64,000 bases of DNA from Bin80 sp964503085. GTDB taxonomy: Bacteria; Bacteroidota; Rhodothermia; Rhodothermales; Bin80. Below are positions 7,692 to 17,384 of this stretch, in pieces. How positions within the stretch are numbered: position 1 is the first letter of the stretch; every line of letters starts with the position of its first letter. The notes beneath the pieces are model-generated. The model ran no database searches, had not been told where the DNA came from, and saw nothing but the letters and a program-made list of their open reading frames with translations. Made by a program: the position numbers and the translations under genes. The stretch lies in assembly GCA_964503085.1 (NCBI GenBank), contig CAZCYQ010000002.1:62001-126000 (forward strand), written 5' to 3'.

Positions 7692-8591
7692 ATGGCTTTC
7701 AACTGGCGGAAAACGTTTAGGCGTGCTCAAAAACCGGAAGCATCCACCGCAGTTCAGGCCGCAGATCCCCAAGCGCTTGCTGAGCCACGTGAGGACATGC
7801 TGCCGGAAGGCAGCGAGATGTCCTTCCTCGACCATCTAGAAGATCTACGTTGGACAATCATCAGGGGAATCAGTGGCGTAGTCGTTATGACTATCGTCGC
7901 AGCAATATTCCATGATTGGGTGGTTGATGTCGTCCTCATGGGCCCCGCAAAATCGGACTTCATCACATACCAGCTCTTGGGATTCGACTTCGAAGATCTA
8001 CATCTGCAAAACCGTACAGTGGCCGGCCAGTTCTTCGCACTCATGGGTATTGTTATGGCTGTAGGACTTGTAGCCGGTTCCCCCATCCTCATTTACTCCA
8101 TCTGGAAGTTTATTGAGCCTGGCCTCTATCCGAAAGAAAAAGCCGGTATGCGATTCATCGCTGCCTTCGCAACCATCTTTTTTGTGATCGGCATCCTGTT
8201 CGGCTACTATATGATCACGCCGTTAGCATTGAATTTTTTCGATAACCTCTCGATTTCCCCCATTATCCGGAACGAGTTTGACATCACAAATTATTTCAGC
8301 AGCGTGACCTGGTGGGCCTTCGGTTCTGGAGTACTCTTTCAACTCCCTGTTGTAATCTATTTTCTTGCAAAGTTGGGGCTCGCTACACCAAATCGGTTGC
8401 GCGCCTTTCGCAAGTATGCATTTCTGGCCGTTTTCGTGCTTGGCGCCCTCGTTACTCCTGCCGACCCTTTCTCCATGTTCGCAGCTGCGATACCGTTGTA
8501 CCTGCTGTACGAAGGCTCGATACTTGTGGCTGCCCAGGTAGAACGCAAGCGAATTCGTGAGCTGAATAAAGCTTTTGGAGATACGCCTTAA
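7692..8591 (+). CDS. tatC: Sec-independent protein translocase TatC
   Basis: 299 residues with the diagnostic TatC N-terminal block (EMSFLDHLEDLRWTIIRGI) at about 37-55, then six hydrophobic segments. The extra ~35-residue charged N-terminus is common in Bacteroidota TatC. TatC is the receptor of the twin-arginine export pathway in the inner membrane. Clients are visible in this window: three Gfo/Idh/MocA proteins with RR-x-F signals (44803-46308, 59116-60510, 61538-62794). The 3' end overlaps the convergent Nramp-like gene by 4 bp. Confidence 0.95.
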   Translation: MAFNWRKTFRRAQKPEASTAVQAADPQALAEPREDMLPEGSEMSFLDHLEDLRWTIIRGISGVVVMTIVAAIFHDWVVDVVLMGPAKSDFITYQLLGFDFEDLHLQNRTVAGQFFALMGIVMAVGLVAGSPILIYSIWKFIEPGLYPKEKAGMRFIAAFATIFFVIGILFGYYMITPLALNFFDNLSISPIIRNEFDITNYFSSVTWWAFGSGVLFQLPVVIYFLAKLGLATPNRLRAFRKYAFLAVFVLGALVTPADPFSMFAAAIPLYLLYEGSILVAAQVERKRIRELNKAFGDTP

Positions 8592-9793
8592 CTCAACTGC
8601 CCCCAAACCCAAACGAGCGTGCGACCACCAAGCCCGGCGCATATAAGTGTCACGAGGATTCCAAGCCCCAAGTACCAGCGCGGTAGAGTTACGGTTTTTT
8701 GCCGCACTGCTAGGAACAGCACGAACACGGCTATGAACGGCAAAAGTAGTCCATTCGCCGCCTGAGCAGCAATAATAATCTCCAAAGGGTTCCGTCCAAA
8801 TAATGCAAACGCCATTCCAGTTAGCAAAACAGATATCCAGACAATCCGAAACCCTGGATGCTGTGCGTCGTCTGGCCATCCAAAGATTTCCCGTACACCA
8901 CAGGCTGCTGCCAAAGGGGCGGTCACTGCTGAAGTAATTCCGGCTGCAAACAGTCCCACGCCAAAAAGAATCTCCGCAAAGGGCCCCGCAGCTGGACGAA
9001 TCACCGGGGCAATCGCCGCTACCGACTCCACCGCCTCAACCTCCAGAGTTGCGCCGGCAAGAAGAATTGCAACAGAAATTATCCCCCCAAGCGGCAGGAA
9101 AATGGCCATTCCGGTAAGCTCGCGCCGCCAGGCAAACTGGGGATCCTCCAGGGCCCAATACTTTTTGGCTGCACTTCCGTGCAAGAATAGATTATAGGTT
9201 ACAACGGTGGTACCTACCAGCGCTATTGTTCGCACCAAACTGCCGTCAGGAAGTCTAGGAATCACCAGCCCCTGCACTGCAGCCTGCCAATCCACCGGTG
9301 CAAGAAACACTGTGACCAGAAAGACTGCACTCATAAGCGCAACGAGCCCTGCCAGCAGTTTTGCTACCATTTGCAGCCGCAGCAAGAGAGCAGCCGCTGC
9401 AAAAAGGCCGATGAGCAAAACCAGTACGCCTCGCGGGAGCAAACCGCCGGTGAACCTGCTAACGCCAGCAACAGCACCGGCAATATTGCCCGTTTCAAAT
9501 GCCGCAGTACCGGCCCATAGTCCCAGAACTACCAAAGCGCTCACTATCCACCGGGTCGGTGACCGCTCGGTGTACACGCGCAAAGCTTCCCCCATGCCAA
9601 GCCTGGACCAAATCCCCGCTCCGGCCGTGAATGACTGCAACACAAACGTGGCTCCGACAGAGAACAGTAACACCCAACCCAACGCATAGCCGAAGTCAAT
9701 GCCCGCAGTGGCACAGGTCAATACCGTACCGGGGCCTACAAAAGCAGCTACAATCAGGGAGGATGTCCCCAGTTTAAATCTGGACTGTTGCAC
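8588..9793 (-). CDS. Nramp-like membrane transporter with non-canonical metal-site residues
   Basis: 401 residues, GTG start at 9793, about 11 hydrophobic segments, Nramp-type fold. In transmembrane segment 1 the canonical DPGN metal motif is replaced by GPGT (residues 20-23, AFVGPGTVLTCATAG), and in segment 6 the canonical MPHN motif is replaced by VTYN (198-201, GTTVVTYNLFLHGS). Both ligand-bearing motifs of true Mn/Fe Nramp carriers are therefore missing, so the substrate is open. It is the third gene of an operon with korA and korB, 14 bp after korB. Confidence 0.8.
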   Translation of the reverse strand: MQQSRFKLGTSSLIVAAFVGPGTVLTCATAGIDFGYALGWVLLFSVGATFVLQSFTAGAGIWSRLGMGEALRVYTERSPTRWIVSALVVLGLWAGTAAFETGNIAGAVAGVSRFTGGLLPRGVLVLLIGLFAAAALLLRLQMVAKLLAGLVALMSAVFLVTVFLAPVDWQAAVQGLVIPRLPDGSLVRTIALVGTTVVTYNLFLHGSAAKKYWALEDPQFAWRRELTGMAIFLPLGGIISVAILLAGATLEVEAVESVAAIAPVIRPAAGPFAEILFGVGLFAAGITSAVTAPLAAACGVREIFGWPDDAQHPGFRIVWISVLLTGMAFALFGRNPLEIIIAAQAANGLLLPFIAVFVLFLAVRQKTVTLPRWYLGLGILVTLICAGLGGRTLVWVWGQLS

Positions 9794-9807
9794 AGCACAC
9801 CAAGGGG

Positions 9808-10881
9808 CTACTGGATGGTCCAGGTATCAGCTGCGTACAGCAACGCATCCAAGTCTCCCTGACCCTGTCTCTCCGTGATTGCCGAAATTTGCTCCCACAG
9901 CAACTGTTCGTAAGTTGGGCGTTCTTCGCAGAAAAAAACCCCAAACGGTCTGGGCATATCCGGTCGTTGCGACATCCGGCTCACGATCCCGGCAAGCTCT
10001 AAAGATGTTTCGTCGTAAACAATGGCATCGTTCACTGAGAAATCGCCTCCTTCAATATCGAAAACACTTGTCCTGAATCCATCCAGCCTGACACCGCGCT
10101 TACCATTTGCAAAAAGCATTGGCTTTCCATGCTCCAGATAAACCGTCCGATCAGCCTTGGTGGCCCTCTCGGTAAAGTCAAAAAAAGCGCCGTCGTTGTA
10201 AATATTGCAATTCTGATAAACCTCTACAAATGCGCTTCCTGAATGGGTATGTGCACGCTTAAGCACTTTGGTAAGGTGCTTCGTATCCCGGTCAGCCGTT
10301 CGCGCCACAAATGACGCCGAAGAGCCAAGCGTAAGCGAAATAGGATTGAAAGGGGGCGTGATTGAGCCAAATGGACTACTCTTGGTCACTTTACCGATTT
10401 CACTTGTTGGACTGTACTGCCCCTTGGTAAGCCCGTAGATCTGATTATTGAACAATAGGAGCTGCAGGTTGACATTCCGGCGCAGCAGATGAATCAAGTG
10501 ATTACCTCCAATAGACAATGCATCACCGTCCCCCGTTACTACCCAAACATCTAGGTCCGGCCTCGAGGCTTTTAGTCCTGTAGCTATCGTAGGGGCACGT
10601 CCGTGAATGGAATGCATCCCGTACGTGTTCATGTAGTACGGGAACCGGCTTGAGCAGCCAATACCACTCACAAACACTACATTCTCCCGCTTCACGCCTA
10701 GCTGCGGCATTAACCGCTGCACGCTCGCGAGGATTGCGTAATCTCCACAGCCGGGGCACCATCGTACATCCTGATCACTGGCATACGCCTTGCGGTTTAT
10801 CCGGGCCTTCGGTGGGCCCGCCCTGCGTGGTCCACGACCTGGCGGTCGTACAGGTTTCCTGGAAGGAGGGAGCGTTGGCAT
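9808..10881 (-). CDS. korB: 2-oxoacid:ferredoxin oxidoreductase, beta subunit
   Basis: 357 residues. Contains the cysteine cluster WCPGCGDYAIL (about 42-52) that helps bind the 4Fe-4S cluster, GIGCSSRFPYYMNTYGMHSIHGR, and the TPP/Mg motif GDGDALSIGGNH followed by NNQIYGLTKGQYSP. The subunit binds TPP and, with KorA, oxidatively decarboxylates a 2-oxoacid (2-oxoglutarate is most likely) to acyl-CoA while reducing ferredoxin. The ~35-residue Pro/Arg-rich N-terminal extension is unusual. Its start codon abuts the korA stop. Confidence 0.93.
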   Translation of the reverse strand: MPTLPPSRKPVRPPGRGPRRAGPPKARINRKAYASDQDVRWCPGCGDYAILASVQRLMPQLGVKRENVVFVSGIGCSSRFPYYMNTYGMHSIHGRAPTIATGLKASRPDLDVWVVTGDGDALSIGGNHLIHLLRRNVNLQLLLFNNQIYGLTKGQYSPTSEIGKVTKSSPFGSITPPFNPISLTLGSSASFVARTADRDTKHLTKVLKRAHTHSGSAFVEVYQNCNIYNDGAFFDFTERATKADRTVYLEHGKPMLFANGKRGVRLDGFRTSVFDIEGGDFSVNDAIVYDETSLELAGIVSRMSQRPDMPRPFGVFFCEERPTYEQLLWEQISAITERQGQGDLDALLYAADTWTIQ

Positions 10882-12777
10882 TTAATTGATATCTTCGCAA
10901 TGATTGATGGCAGCCTCAACAATTTCGCTGGCTTTGAATGGTTGCCCCTGAATTTTGTTAAGGGCGGCAAATGGCAGCAAGAATCGGTCGCGCAAAATGC
11001 GAATCAGTTGCCCCTTATTCAACTCAGGCACCAAATAACCATCAAAGCGCCCCAGAATAGCACCTAAATCTAACGGTAGCGGATTGATGTAGCGCAACTG
11101 AATCGTACCTACTTTCAATCCACGGTTATGCAGTTGATCCACGGCGGTCTTGATTACCCCGTCTGTTGATCCCCAGCCAATTATGAGCAAATCTCCTTCC
11201 TCATGCCCGTATATCTCTGTGGGTTCAATGAACTGTGTTACCCGCTCAACCTTACTCGCCCGGAGATTCGTCATGAATTCGTGATTCTCTGGATCGTAAG
11301 AAACGTCTCCCGTCTCGTGTTGCTTCTCCAGCCCCCCCAAACGATGCTCTAAGCCTGGCGTCCCGGGCTTTGCCCAGGGCCGAGCCAGCGTAGCCGCATC
11401 TCGCACATAGGGCAGAAACACTTCTTTATCGTCCACCTTCCGATTCGTCTTCGCTGCAAAGCTGACATCAAAGCCTCCAAGTTCGCTGGACGATGGAATA
11501 CGCCAAGGCTCAGACCCGTTTGCTACATATCCGTCTGCTAACAAGATGACCGGGGTCATATGACGGATTGCTACCATACAAGCCTCATATGCCGCATAAA
11601 AGCAGTCTCCCGGAGTTGAGGCCGAAAGTACTGGCAGAGGTGCTTCACCATTGCGGCCGTACATGGCCTGAAGCAAGTCACTTTGTTCGGTCTTGGTTGG
11701 CAACCCCGTTGAGGGTCCTCCACGTTGCACACCTATAATCACTACGGGCAACTCCATCATGACCGCCAGTCCTGTACTTTCCGCTTTCAGCGTCAACCCC
11801 GGACCACTGGTTGCACAGACTCCCAGATTCCCACCGAAGCTGGCTCCGATAGCTGCACCAATAGCTGCAATTTCATCCTCTGCCTGAAAAGTCTTTACGC
11901 CAAAATTTTTGTATCTGCTCAAATGATGGAGCAGATCTGAGGCAGGGGTAATTGGATAACTGCCATAGAACAGGTCTAATCCACTCTTACTGCTGGCAGC
12001 AACCAATCCAAGAGCGAGGGCCTCCACTCCACGAATCGCCCGATACGTACCAGGTGAAAGTCGCGCCGGGGCAACCTCATACCGTACAACAAAATCTTCC
12101 GTGGTTTCGCCGAAATGGTATCCCTTCTTCAGCAGATGAATATTTGATTTCGCGAGTTCAGGACGTTTGGAAAATTTCTTTGACAACCACTCTATCGCAG
12201 GCTTCAGTGGACGCGAATAAAGCCAAAGCGTCAATCCCAGTGCAAACATATTCTTGCTGCGATCGACAGCTTTCTTGTCGAGCCCAAAGCCCTTGAGTGC
12301 CTCCTCGGTCATCCGGGACAGCTCAACCTCAAAGACCCGATAGTCCTTCAATGCTCCTTCGTCCTCCAGCGGATTGCTTCCTTCATACCCTGCCAGTTTT
12401 AAGCTGTGAGGCTTAAAGGCATTCACGTTAACGATGATCGCCCCACCCCGTCGAACACGCTCCAGATTGACCTTAAGCGCAGCCGGGTTCATAGCCACGA
12501 GTAAATCAACCTCGTCTCCCGGCGTCCGAACATTCACGGATCCGAAGTGCAGTTGAAAGCCACTAACACCGTACGTCGTCCCCGCAGGTGCACGGATTTC
12601 CGCTGGGAAATCTGGCAGGGTTGCCAGATCATTCTGGGCAAAGGCAGTTGCCAGAGTAAACTGAGACCCGGTTAACTGCATACCATCGCCTGAGTCTCCC
12701 GCAAACAGCACGGTGACTTCGTTAAGTGATTCCACGGGTTTCGTGGCAGCAACAGTACTTATGGGAAGATTCTCCAT
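10882..12777 (-). CDS. korA: 2-oxoacid:ferredoxin oxidoreductase, fused gamma-alpha subunit
   Basis: 631 residues. The N-terminal ~200 residues are the gamma domain (VTVLFAGDSGDGMQLTGSQ, then LLVAMNPAALKVN). The alpha pyrimidine-binding domain follows from about 245 (FYGSYPITPASDLLHHLS, EDEIAAIGAAIGASFGG, TSGPGLTLKAE), and the C-terminal domain carries DLLIIGWGSTDGVIKTA. This gamma-alpha fusion is the usual KorA architecture in Bacteroidota and Actinobacteria. Together with KorB it links the TCA cycle or reductive carboxylation to ferredoxin. First gene of the korA-korB-Nramp-like operon. Confidence 0.94.
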   Translation of the reverse strand: MENLPISTVAATKPVESLNEVTVLFAGDSGDGMQLTGSQFTLATAFAQNDLATLPDFPAEIRAPAGTTYGVSGFQLHFGSVNVRTPGDEVDLLVAMNPAALKVNLERVRRGGAIIVNVNAFKPHSLKLAGYEGSNPLEDEGALKDYRVFEVELSRMTEEALKGFGLDKKAVDRSKNMFALGLTLWLYSRPLKPAIEWLSKKFSKRPELAKSNIHLLKKGYHFGETTEDFVVRYEVAPARLSPGTYRAIRGVEALALGLVAASSKSGLDLFYGSYPITPASDLLHHLSRYKNFGVKTFQAEDEIAAIGAAIGASFGGNLGVCATSGPGLTLKAESTGLAVMMELPVVIIGVQRGGPSTGLPTKTEQSDLLQAMYGRNGEAPLPVLSASTPGDCFYAAYEACMVAIRHMTPVILLADGYVANGSEPWRIPSSSELGGFDVSFAAKTNRKVDDKEVFLPYVRDAATLARPWAKPGTPGLEHRLGGLEKQHETGDVSYDPENHEFMTNLRASKVERVTQFIEPTEIYGHEEGDLLIIGWGSTDGVIKTAVDQLHNRGLKVGTIQLRYINPLPLDLGAILGRFDGYLVPELNKGQLIRILRDRFLLPFAALNKIQGQPFKASEIVEAAINHCEDIN

Positions 12778-13182
12778 GAGCTAACCTGCGACATTCAGAC
12801 TACCGCACAAAATATACCTATTCATTTCAACAGCTTGCTTGTTGGCGTGTTGCGATATGCCCCCATCGTGGCCTACGCATACACCATTTATCCCCAAATA
12901 ATGCTTTTTTGGTGACTAATCTGCAGGTACGACAAATCCCGTTTATGTTCCAATCGTAACGAGGCCAAGTTCAGTACACGACAACACCGAGAGATCAATG
13001 AATTAAGAGCTTGCGGCAAACTACTTTCGCTGGCCCATTTAAAAATTATTGCCGCAGCATCCTCCGCATTTTGCAGACACTTAAGGATAACAACCAAAAA
13101 ACGATTTTGTCTCATCCGTCAAGAGAAATTGTCAGTCAATCGCACTCAGTGACACGCGAATTAGTTTGCAATCCGCGGCAAG
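12778..13182. other. intergenic region upstream of korA
   Basis: About 400 bp without a convincing gene on either strand. It should contain the korA promoter at its left end and the 3' end of the minus-strand isomerase transcript at its right end. I see no clear terminator hairpin. Confidence 0.4.
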
Positions 13183-14343
13183 TTAAGCAACATGCGTTGA
13201 TAGTGTATCACCTATAGGAGCAAAAACCGTTGACTGGGGGGCACGCGCACGTACCATATACGCCTCCAGGAATCCCCTGTGTTTACTAGGAGCTTCGACT
13301 GCTTCAACGATCCGCTCGTGGTTGATGGAGTTGATACGATCGCACGCGGCACGTATGGCATCCATCGAAATCTTTAGTGCTACATCCACCGGCATGCGCT
13401 CTGGATTAATGTCCAGACCGTACCAGGCGTCGTACCCGTGCATTTTGAGCACGTAGAGCCCCGCCTCCATTTGCTCCGGTGATACCAGGCCTGCATTAAG
13501 GTCCTGATCGTAATTTCCCAGCGGCTGACTATTCCAATGCGTATGCGCCAGACGTCCCTCCGACAAGGGCCAGCTCAGAGCATATGCTGTGTCTTCAAAC
13601 CCCATAAGCAAGTGTCCAATTTCGGGATTCATACAGACCAGTTTGTGGCCTTCCGCGAGTAACGTTTGGTTTTCCTCGTGCTGCAACATTCCCTCAACCT
13701 GCTGCCCAAGTAGCACTCCCTCCGGGGTCAGACTGTAGAGGATGCGTCCTCTAGGCTCATAAGGTTTTGGTTCAAATGCGATACGCATGCCCGGGGCCGA
13801 GTCCAATGCTTCCGCCAACCCAGCAGCGAATCGCTGACGCATATGAGCCATGTTCATCCCAAACGGATTCTCATAACCATCAATTCCAGGCCACACGACC
13901 GAAAAATCACAATCAAGCTCCCGGGCCAGACTCAACGAGCGTGCCGTTCGATCAATTGCCATCTGGCGAACCTGTTTTTCGGGGTTTGAGAGCGAGCCAA
14001 ATTCAAACGCCGCATCGTAAAAAAGCAACGGAATGACCGTCAATAAACGGATGCCGGTATCCTGGGTAAAGGCTTTCCAGAGTGGAAGATTATCTTCATT
14101 TATCTCGTTCGGATAATGTGCTTCCAAAGCATCCAGACCGTAATCTTTCAAAGATGCGGCGATCTCGAGTCTGGCTTCAATTGATTCATCCGGCTTGTAC
14201 TTGGCATGAAATCTCGAATCTGCTGGCGAAAAAAACCAGATACCCGCAGAAAACCTGGGCGTGAGGTTAAATGAATTCAGATGAGCGACCAAGTCTTCAC
14301 CTATCCGTATCCTGGCCTGTCCGCGCAAGTCAGCTAGGGGCAT
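13183..14343 (-). CDS. xylose-isomerase-fold sugar isomerase-like protein
   Basis: 386 residues aligning by eye along the whole length of class I xylose isomerase. Metal-site residues are recognisable: E191/K193 in FEPKPYEPRG, E241/H244 in MNPEIGHLLM, D279/D281 in NYDQDLNAG, D311 in GLDINPER. Two active-site positions differ: the aspartate of FHIDLN is a histidine here (H269, AHTHWN), and the catalytic FHDDD block is replaced by EAHYPNEI (H76). The enzyme probably binds two divalent metals and isomerises a sugar or sugar derivative other than xylose. Cytoplasmic, no signal peptide. It may share a transcript with the upstream DUF3500 gene, 46 bp away. Confidence 0.75.
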   Translation of the reverse strand: MPLADLRGQARIRIGEDLVAHLNSFNLTPRFSAGIWFFSPADSRFHAKYKPDESIEARLEIAASLKDYGLDALEAHYPNEINEDNLPLWKAFTQDTGIRLLTVIPLLFYDAAFEFGSLSNPEKQVRQMAIDRTARSLSLARELDCDFSVVWPGIDGYENPFGMNMAHMRQRFAAGLAEALDSAPGMRIAFEPKPYEPRGRILYSLTPEGVLLGQQVEGMLQHEENQTLLAEGHKLVCMNPEIGHLLMGFEDTAYALSWPLSEGRLAHTHWNSQPLGNYDQDLNAGLVSPEQMEAGLYVLKMHGYDAWYGLDINPERMPVDVALKISMDAIRAACDRINSINHERIVEAVEAPSKHRGFLEAYMVRARAPQSTVFAPIGDTLSTHVA

Positions 14344-14389
14344 GAGTTAAAAGTGTTTTTTCTTGTCAAAAGATAGGAGGAGAACAGCA

Positions 14390-15523
14390 TCACCGATGAT
14401 GCTCCTCATAATGAGTTTCCAGCCAACCTTCTCCGTAATCGTTACTGGGATCTCTGACAATCGCGTGAATATGATTACTCCCGTTCTCATCTCCGCCAAC
14501 TCCCCGTTCACGTACATATTCAATCAGTAGAGACGGGCCGTGCACCCGATAGTAGTATCGACGGTCTACATGCTCTGTCGGGCCAATCCAGGCGAAGCGT
14601 AACGCTTCCAGGCCGTCCGAGCGAATTTTCGCCAACTGTGCATTTGCAGCGCGATGATCAGCATTGCGGACATACTCCTCAATCAATTGCCACAGTACAA
14701 TCTGCTGGGCTTCTCCCAATGCAGAGGCTTGTATGCCTTCAATTGAGTCAAGCCTGTTACGCTGTCCCGGACCTTCGAAAATGTCATTTGGTACAGCGTC
14801 CCCCAATACAGCTATCGCACGCTGCTCATCGGTGAGTGTCTGCATGAGCCTGTATCCACGTTCCCGTTCGTGGGAAAGGATCCGCCAACCCGCATAGGGG
14901 CCCGTTTCGACAGTATATGGCTCCGCACCCAAGAATAAAGGAGTGAACGCAATATTATCACCGACTACGGTAAAGCTGGCAGCAAGGTGATGTCCCGTCA
15001 GAAGCCAGCCCCATTGCTCATCCGTCTCTGGGTTTCCAAAAATAGATATCCAGTAGTTTTCTGTCGACCAGCTCTCAATCAACTCAGCCATTCGACCGGA
15101 AGCGCCACGCTCCGAAGCCGCGTCACTGAGCACATCATCAAGCCACATCACACCCGCTATTTTCAAGTATCCCTGACTGCTAGTAGATGCCCTCATCAGA
15201 GTATGAAGATGATGACGCTGAGTTTCGGTCATATCCCCGGTGCGCAACCCTCCACGCTCATAAAAAATACTGGGCAGATTGCTCCACCGTGTACGGGCAT
15301 CCTTATCTGAGAACTCAAACTGAATCTTGGACAACTGCACACTATCAAGCGACCCAAGAAATGCTACAGCCGCCACGCGCATGTCCTCCGGGCTGTGTGG
15401 TTGAGCCATGACAACCGGCTGCACCACAGCGTTTTGTGCAGTCCCCGCTTCCTGTGGTAAGCCAAAAGGGAACAGGCTGAGAAAACCGAGCAACACAAGC
15501 GAGCGACCAGCTGAACAGTTCAT
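14390..15523 (-). CDS. DUF3500 family secreted protein
   Basis: 377 residues with an N-terminal signal peptide (SLVLLGFLSLFPFGLPQEAG). The body matches DUF3500 in its conserved blocks: GYLKIAGVMWLDDVL, the tandem-His segment EQWGWLLTGHHLAASFTVVG, and the C-terminal HIHAIVRDPSNDYGEGWL. The conserved histidines suggest a metal site, but no activity is known for the family. It lies on the minus strand upstream of the isomerase-like gene, so the pair may act on the same extracellular-to-cytoplasmic route; this is inference. Confidence 0.8.
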   Translation of the reverse strand: MNCSAGRSLVLLGFLSLFPFGLPQEAGTAQNAVVQPVVMAQPHSPEDMRVAAVAFLGSLDSVQLSKIQFEFSDKDARTRWSNLPSIFYERGGLRTGDMTETQRHHLHTLMRASTSSQGYLKIAGVMWLDDVLSDAASERGASGRMAELIESWSTENYWISIFGNPETDEQWGWLLTGHHLAASFTVVGDNIAFTPLFLGAEPYTVETGPYAGWRILSHERERGYRLMQTLTDEQRAIAVLGDAVPNDIFEGPGQRNRLDSIEGIQASALGEAQQIVLWQLIEEYVRNADHRAANAQLAKIRSDGLEALRFAWIGPTEHVDRRYYYRVHGPSLLIEYVRERGVGGDENGSNHIHAIVRDPSNDYGEGWLETHYEEHHR

Positions 15524-16056
15524 GAAAAATCTGCTGAATAAATGCCAAATTGAAGGATGTTACACCAGTGCAATGCTTGGGTTTCGGAGATTTTTGATAT
15601 CTACCCCAGAACAGGAGGGATTTGCTGTGGCTTTATTTCGAGTCCTGAGCAAACTGAAAAACTGGGCATCAAACCAGATTTTGGAGAACATTGTCCTGGG
15701 ATATAGACTCGAGCCCACAGGATCCCGGGCTCCTTATTCTCGGCTAGTTGATGCTTGTCCGCAAAATAGGGGTTAACTAAGTTTATGGTGATGTAGTGAT
15801 TTTCCGGGGCAATATCGGCCGATTTTCGGCCAACGGCACTCCATAGACATCGTGGGTGTGCTCGCTGCTTAGACGAAATATTGGGTGAGGTAGATCTTGT
15901 AGTAGAAGGTAATAGTTCGGCAGCGGCATGCTACTATCGCCAATCTTCGGAGGATAGCATACTGTTGGACAGTACTCTATGCGGTAGTCGCGGGGGGTGT
16001 ATCTTGAGGAGATTTCCTTGGTTTCAGAGTTTTCAATCATCTACAAGCCTACCGCT
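15524..16056. other. divergent intergenic region
   Basis: About 530 bp between the DUF3500 gene (minus) and the Ycf48-like gene (plus). It must hold both promoters. A minus-strand frame at 15783-16040 has a plausible composition near its end (LPHPIFRLSSEHTHDVYG) but no family resemblance; it may be a decayed fragment. Confidence 0.4.
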
Positions 16057-17127
16057 ATGACAATACCCACGGCCATATTCAGAGGAATGCCAGTTCTACT
16101 GACTCTATCCATACTTGGTACAGCAACGGCTCAGCTGCCGAATGTGGAGATCCTAGAACAGATATCTGGAGTCGAGGTGCTTTTCATAGGAATAAGCCCG
16201 GTCGACGAGTCTGTAGTGTGGATTAGTGGAACCAATGGTACCTATGGGCGCACCCTTGACGGAGGTGAGCACTGGGAAACCGGCGTTGTACCGGGAGCAG
16301 ATTCGCTTCAGTTTAGGGATGTTCATGCCGTAAATGACAGTACGGCCTACCTGCTTAGCATCGGCAATGGAGATCAGTCCAGGATCTATAAGACAACGGA
16401 TGGAGGAAAATCCTGGACACTGCAGTTTATGAATGCTGAGCCTTCTGGATTTTTTGACTGTATTGATTTTTGGGATGCACACAGTGGGATGGCATTTAGT
16501 GATTCCTTCGAGGGTGCATTCTACATTATTACTACAAGCGACGGTGGAGAATCATGGCATCGCGTGCCGCCTGAATTGTTGCCACCTGCCCGGCCTGGAG
16601 AAGGAAGTTTTGCTGCTAGCGGGCACTGCCTGCATGCAGGAGGAGACAGCACGGCTTGGATTGGTACTGGCGCTCACGAATCCGGGCCTGCTAGAGTGCT
16701 TAAGACAACGGATCGGGGCATGACTTGGACGTACCACGATACGACCATTCCGGGAGGATCTGTACGGGGAATCACCTCTGTGGCATTTCTTGACCAGGCA
16801 ACCGGTGCGGTATTGGGCGGAGATGTTGCAGACATGACAAGTCGTGAAGACAACATTGCGCTGACTGACGATGGGGGCATTACTTGGAATCAAGCCGGCC
16901 GGCCGTCCTTTTCTGGACCAGTGTACGGAGCCGTTTACGTGCCTCGTGCTCCCATGCCCACGCTGGTTGCCGTGGGACCAGAGGGCTTGGCCATTACAAC
17001 CAGTCTGGGAGCATCATGGACAACGCTTTCTAACGAGGATCTGTGGACCGTTGGATTTGGCGGACCCTCGACGGGCTGGGCTCTGGGAAGGGATGGTCGG
17101 ATCCTGAAGATTTCTCTAAGCTGGTGA
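16057..17127 (+). CDS. Ycf48/BNR-repeat beta-propeller protein, secreted
   Basis: Start chosen at the ATG at 16057, because MTIPTAIFRGMPVLLTLSIL followed by GTATAQ is a signal peptide; an earlier in-frame start (15997) would bury it. 356 residues. Repeated blade motifs of the type DGGEHWETG, TDGGKSWTLQF, SDGGESWHRVP, TDRGMTWTYHD and DDGGITWNQAG are Asp-box/BNR blades, five visible, as in Ycf48-like and sialidase-type propellers. No catalytic residues are evident. Likely periplasmic or cell-surface; role unknown. Confidence 0.85.
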   Translation: MTIPTAIFRGMPVLLTLSILGTATAQLPNVEILEQISGVEVLFIGISPVDESVVWISGTNGTYGRTLDGGEHWETGVVPGADSLQFRDVHAVNDSTAYLLSIGNGDQSRIYKTTDGGKSWTLQFMNAEPSGFFDCIDFWDAHSGMAFSDSFEGAFYIITTSDGGESWHRVPPELLPPARPGEGSFAASGHCLHAGGDSTAWIGTGAHESGPARVLKTTDRGMTWTYHDTTIPGGSVRGITSVAFLDQATGAVLGGDVADMTSREDNIALTDDGGITWNQAGRPSFSGPVYGAVYVPRAPMPTLVAVGPEGLAITTSLGASWTTLSNEDLWTVGFGGPSTGWALGRDGRILKISLSW

Positions 17128-17384
17128 GAATGACCTTCCAGAAAGGAGGTACCTCCACAGAGAGAGCCGGCTTGGCCGAGATTTTCGGGTTCGGGTCTGC
17201 CCAGCGAACACACCTTGGGCATGCTTCATTACGATACTACTGCACGACCTCCACTGACACACTGTCTTCTCCGTGAAATCATACCCAGCGTTGCAAACTC
17301 CAAAAAGACTGTTCACTTATCGACTACCGCATCGAGCAATCTTGCTCCAGCCTCGGTGGTCTCGTATCAGTCCGAGCAATCAAA

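Noticed and set aside
7754..8092. Long minus-strand open frame inside tatC, and similar antisense frames inside smc, clpB and others
   Set aside because: These are shadows of strongly coding plus/minus genes with no independent domain evidence.
12888..13115. 75-codon minus-strand open frame upstream of korA
   Set aside because: No start context, no domain resemblance, composition like non-coding DNA.
17146..17157. GGAGGTACCTCC palindrome as a terminator or operator between convergent genes
   Set aside because: Perfect but with no loop and no T-run; may be chance.
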